Part shown: in pieces, positions 42,376 to 44,494 of the stretch
Layout: each line of letters starts with the position of its first letter
How positions within the stretch are numbered: position 1 is the stretch's first letter
Assembly: GCA_012523355.1 (NCBI GenBank)
Contig: JAAYIR010000040.1
Coordinates: 1-44,494, forward strand
Reading direction: 5' to 3'
From: a candidate division WS1 bacterium
GTDB taxonomy: Bacteria; Armatimonadota; Zipacnadia; Zipacnadales; Zipacnadaceae
DNA length: 44,494 nucleotides
Position numbers and translations under genes: made by a program
The notes under the pieces: model-generated
What the model was told of the DNA's origin: nothing
Databases searched by the model: none
The model's input: the letters and a program-made list of their open reading frames with translations, nothing else

Positions 42376-42400
42376 GGACAGGCGAGACGCCTGTCCTGCC
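42376..42400 (-). repeat. Family B hairpin between convergent genes
   Basis: GGACAGGCG-AGA-CGCCTGTCC-TGCC; perfect 9-base stem with the A-T version of the third pair and a degenerate tag (GCAG on the minus strand). It lies between the stops of the ADP-ribosylglycohydrolase-like and FG-GAP genes and could end both transcripts. GAACAGGCTC follows, as after the copy at 13500. Confidence 0.7.
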
Positions 42401-42426
42401 GGGGCAGTGGAACAGGCTCTAACGCG

Positions 42427-44274
42427 CTAGCGGAGGCCCAGGCCGGCGGCCGGGAAGGTGCAGACCAGGCCATACTCGCGCAGACCGCAGAACACGAGGT
42501 CGGGGCGTCCCGCCTCGTCACTGGATACCCAGGCCGAGTACAGGGCGGGGAGGAGACCGACCGGCGGCGCGTTCTCCGGCAGAGGCAGGGTGAGGAGGGG
42601 AGACTGCGGAGGCTGGACCTCGCAGTTGAGCAGGAAGGTGGCGCGCTCTCCCAGGGCCAGGAAGCGCTCAGGAACCACGCCCCCGGGCACGGGCACCAGC
42701 GCCGTCAGTCCCAGCCCCCGCAGGAGGCCCAGGGCCGAACTCCCGGGCCGCCGGCAGTAGACATCCAGCGGGGAGCCTTTGCTGAAGATGGGCAGCGCGC
42801 CGCGGACCAGCGCGGCGTTGAGGAAGACGCCAATCTGCCCGGCCTGGACCTGAATGTTGTCCGTCTGGAGAGCCGGCTCACCGTGGCAGCCGATGAACAG
42901 GTCCAGCTTGGCGTCGTTGTCCCAGTCGGCCACGGACAGGGTCAGGGGGCCCGCCGTCTGAATAGGCCCCGCCCCGGCGGTCAGCGGCGAGCCACGGACC
43001 AGGGTGCGCGTCCGCAGCCACAACTCCACCTGTCCTCGCCCGGTCCCCAGCAGCAGGTCGCGGTCCCGGCTCCCGGCCATCGCCACCAGGAGCGGCCAGG
43101 CATACCCGCCCTCCGCGATCACCGGCTGGTGGCCGTCGCTGGTCAGGGCCTGAGCCGCGCGGAAGGTCCCCTGCGGCGCCCCGGCCTGCTGGGCAAAGTA
43201 CCACACGTACCCGGCAGCCTCCCCGGCCAGCAGGTCCGGACGTTCGTCCCCGTCCACATCCACCAGGCTGACCGCGGGCGCAGAGCCGACATCCAGCGGC
43301 ACCTGCTGCCCCTGCAGACGGCCCTGGTCCTGCCAGGCGTCACCGGCTCGGGACAGGGCGCGGACAAAGCCGCCAGACTCGCCGAGGAGCAGACGCCCTT
43401 CCGCCTCCACGCGGGGACTGACCGCCCCGAGCAAAGGCGGATCGGCAGTCATGGTCAGGGGCGCACCGGGGCCCAGGCCGGTGGGCATCCCGGGCCAGAC
43501 CGTGAGCCGGCCAGCGGCATCGCCCACGATCAGGTCCGGACGGCCGTCACCGTCCACGTCTCCCCAGGCCGGACGGGCCCGGCCCGCCACCCGCAAGGGG
43601 CCGGTGGGAGTCATCACCGGCTGGGGCGCAGCCAGGGAGAATCCCGTCTCCTCAGTGTTACGTGCCCAACACAGGCTGCCCTCCTCTCCTCCCAGAAGCA
43701 GGTCCGGGCGGCCATCCGCGTCCACATCCGCAACACAGGGCGCCAGATGACCGCTGGCGGCGCTCAGGGTATGGACGGCCTGGGCCACGAAGCTCCCATC
43801 AGCCAGGCGCAGCTCCTGCCCCGCCCCCATGTGCGGACCCACCCGAGGGTACCAGAGCAGCAGGCCCCCCCAGCCCAGCAAAAGATCCAGGTGGCCGTCT
43901 CCGTCCCAATCGGCGACCTCCGGAGAGACCTGACGCGGGAGCGGCGGCCACTGCCATTCGCTGGGGTCGGTCCCCACCCAGACCTGGGGGGGCAGGCACA
44001 CGCCCGCCGGCCCCCGGGGATAGTACAGCAGGTCACCCCAGCCGGAGCCCAGCAGGTAGCCGCCAGCCTCCCCCCCGGTGGCTGGCAGCACCACCAGGTC
44101 CACCGACTCGCCGCCGGTCAGTGGACCGGTCTCCAGACGTAGAACCTTCCCTCCCAGGCCCGGCACCAGGCCAGCCTGCAGAAGCATCCCCAGGGACTGG
44201 GGGTGGGCGGGGAGAGACAGGACGGCCAGGAGAGCCATCAGGAGGAAGCGGAATGTCAGTCGTTGCGTTGCCAT
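42427..44274 (-). CDS. Secreted FG-GAP/VCBS repeat protein
   Basis: A 615-residue exported protein with a signal peptide (FRFLLMALLAVLSLPAHPQS). It contains at least five DxDxDG-type calcium-binding repeats of the FG-GAP/VCBS beta-propeller class: ADWDGDGHLDLLLG, ADVDADGRPDLLLG, GDVDGDGRPDLIVG, VDVDGDERPDLLAG and ADWDNDAKLDLFIG. This gives a likely seven- or eight-bladed propeller. The last 130 residues lack these repeats. The role may be adhesion or surface binding; no enzymatic domain is seen. The ATG at 44274 lies inside the end of the upstream gene (19-base overlap) and has no clear Shine-Dalgarno, so translation is probably coupled. Confidence 0.85.
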   Translation of the reverse strand: MATQRLTFRFLLMALLAVLSLPAHPQSLGMLLQAGLVPGLGGKVLRLETGPLTGGESVDLVVLPATGGEAGGYLLGSGWGDLLYYPRGPAGVCLPPQVWVGTDPSEWQWPPLPRQVSPEVADWDGDGHLDLLLGWGGLLLWYPRVGPHMGAGQELRLADGSFVAQAVHTLSAASGHLAPCVADVDADGRPDLLLGGEEGSLCWARNTEETGFSLAAPQPVMTPTGPLRVAGRARPAWGDVDGDGRPDLIVGDAAGRLTVWPGMPTGLGPGAPLTMTADPPLLGAVSPRVEAEGRLLLGESGGFVRALSRAGDAWQDQGRLQGQQVPLDVGSAPAVSLVDVDGDERPDLLAGEAAGYVWYFAQQAGAPQGTFRAAQALTSDGHQPVIAEGGYAWPLLVAMAGSRDRDLLLGTGRGQVELWLRTRTLVRGSPLTAGAGPIQTAGPLTLSVADWDNDAKLDLFIGCHGEPALQTDNIQVQAGQIGVFLNAALVRGALPIFSKGSPLDVYCRRPGSSALGLLRGLGLTALVPVPGGVVPERFLALGERATFLLNCEVQPPQSPLLTLPLPENAPPVGLLPALYSAWVSSDEAGRPDLVFCGLREYGLVCTFPAAGLGLR

Positions 44275-44494
44275 ACCGTGATTCGGGGCCAGGGATAGCG
44301 CCAGTCGGGACCCAGCCGCCAGGGTACCAGGGTCAGAGGTACGCCACCAAACTGTTCTGCGGGATGGTACTCCTCGCGCAGCGCGGACATGAACTCCAGC
44401 GTCTCCGGATCGCGTCCCACGAGCCCGTCGGAGACCCCAAAGTCCGTGGTGACGAACCATGCCGGCGCTTCCGCGCGCAGGGCGCTCGGCAGCA
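44256..44494 (-). CDS. 3' end of a gene running off the window, possibly a membrane glycosyltransferase
   Basis: An open frame enters from the right edge and ends with TGA at 44256, giving 78 residues. The sequence is balanced and non-repetitive (PAWFVTTDFGVSDGLVGRDP, ALREEYHPAEQFGG, WRLGPDWRYPWPRITVWQR). It resembles the soluble C-terminal tail of GT39/ArnT-type glycosyltransferases, which end with an aromatic DWRYPxPxIxVY-like block; this is a weak family guess. The stop overlaps the FG-GAP gene start by 19 bases. It is better supported than the alternative upstream extension of the FG-GAP frame, which is Arg-rich. Confidence 0.55.
   Translation of the reverse strand, partial: LPSALRAEAPAWFVTTDFGVSDGLVGRDPETLEFMSALREEYHPAEQFGGVPLTLVPWRLGPDWRYPWPRITVWQRND

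Overview
The window is a GC-rich (about 65% by eye) bacterial chromosome segment with tightly spaced genes on both strands. Strong AGGAG-type ribosome binding sites precede most genes, and three junctions are very tight: two ATGA stop-start overlaps and one 19-base overlap. A predicted outer-membrane porin, lipoproteins, a site-2 protease and dTDP-rhamnose synthesis imply a diderm heterotroph. The mix of VanW, GH4, UroD-like, Gfo/Idh/MocA, ceramidase-like and ADP-ribosylglycohydrolase-like proteins resembles Armatimonadota, Planctomycetota or nearby uncultivated lineages. That placement is inference; no rRNA is present.

Layout. 0.4-3.8 kb: leftward cysE-vanW-ribokinase unit with a recognisable promoter and a possible attenuator. 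4.2-8.9 kb: site-2 protease (leftward), then rmlD, a secreted unknown and adenosylhomocysteinase (rightward). 9-11.8 kb: single-chain type IIG restriction-modification enzyme. 12-22.5 kb (rightward): two lipoproteins, a sugar isomerase-like TIM barrel, phosphoketolase, a GH4 + UroD-like pair, argG and a double GNAT protein. 22.5-32 kb (leftward): small membrane protein, glycosidase-like TIM barrel, Gfo/Idh/MocA oxidoreductase, ceramidase-like protein, a Schlafen/AlbA-type regulator broken by a homopolymer frameshift, a second ceramidase-like protein and a DegT aminotransferase, facing a divergent AraC regulator. 33-38 kb: nitroreductase, sixA, two UroD-like genes divergent from a second GH4, then initiator tRNA-Met with promoter and terminator. 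38-44.5 kb: porin, third ceramidase-like protein with an ADP-ribosylglycohydrolase-like partner, an FG-GAP repeat protein and the 3' end of a further gene.

How the genes may work together: much of the right two-thirds looks like carbohydrate or glycoconjugate scavenging. Two separate loci pair a GH4 glycosidase with UroD-superfamily proteins, and three loci carry ceramidase-like hydrolases with different sugar-type enzymes. These recurrent pairings are the best candidates for an undescribed pathway.

Between genes lie many short palindromes. Read on the minus strand, most have a GTAG or GGAG tetranucleotide directly 5' of a hairpin, the layout of REP elements mobilised by RAYT transposases. 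All lie in the same orientation, and their stems vary with pairing preserved.
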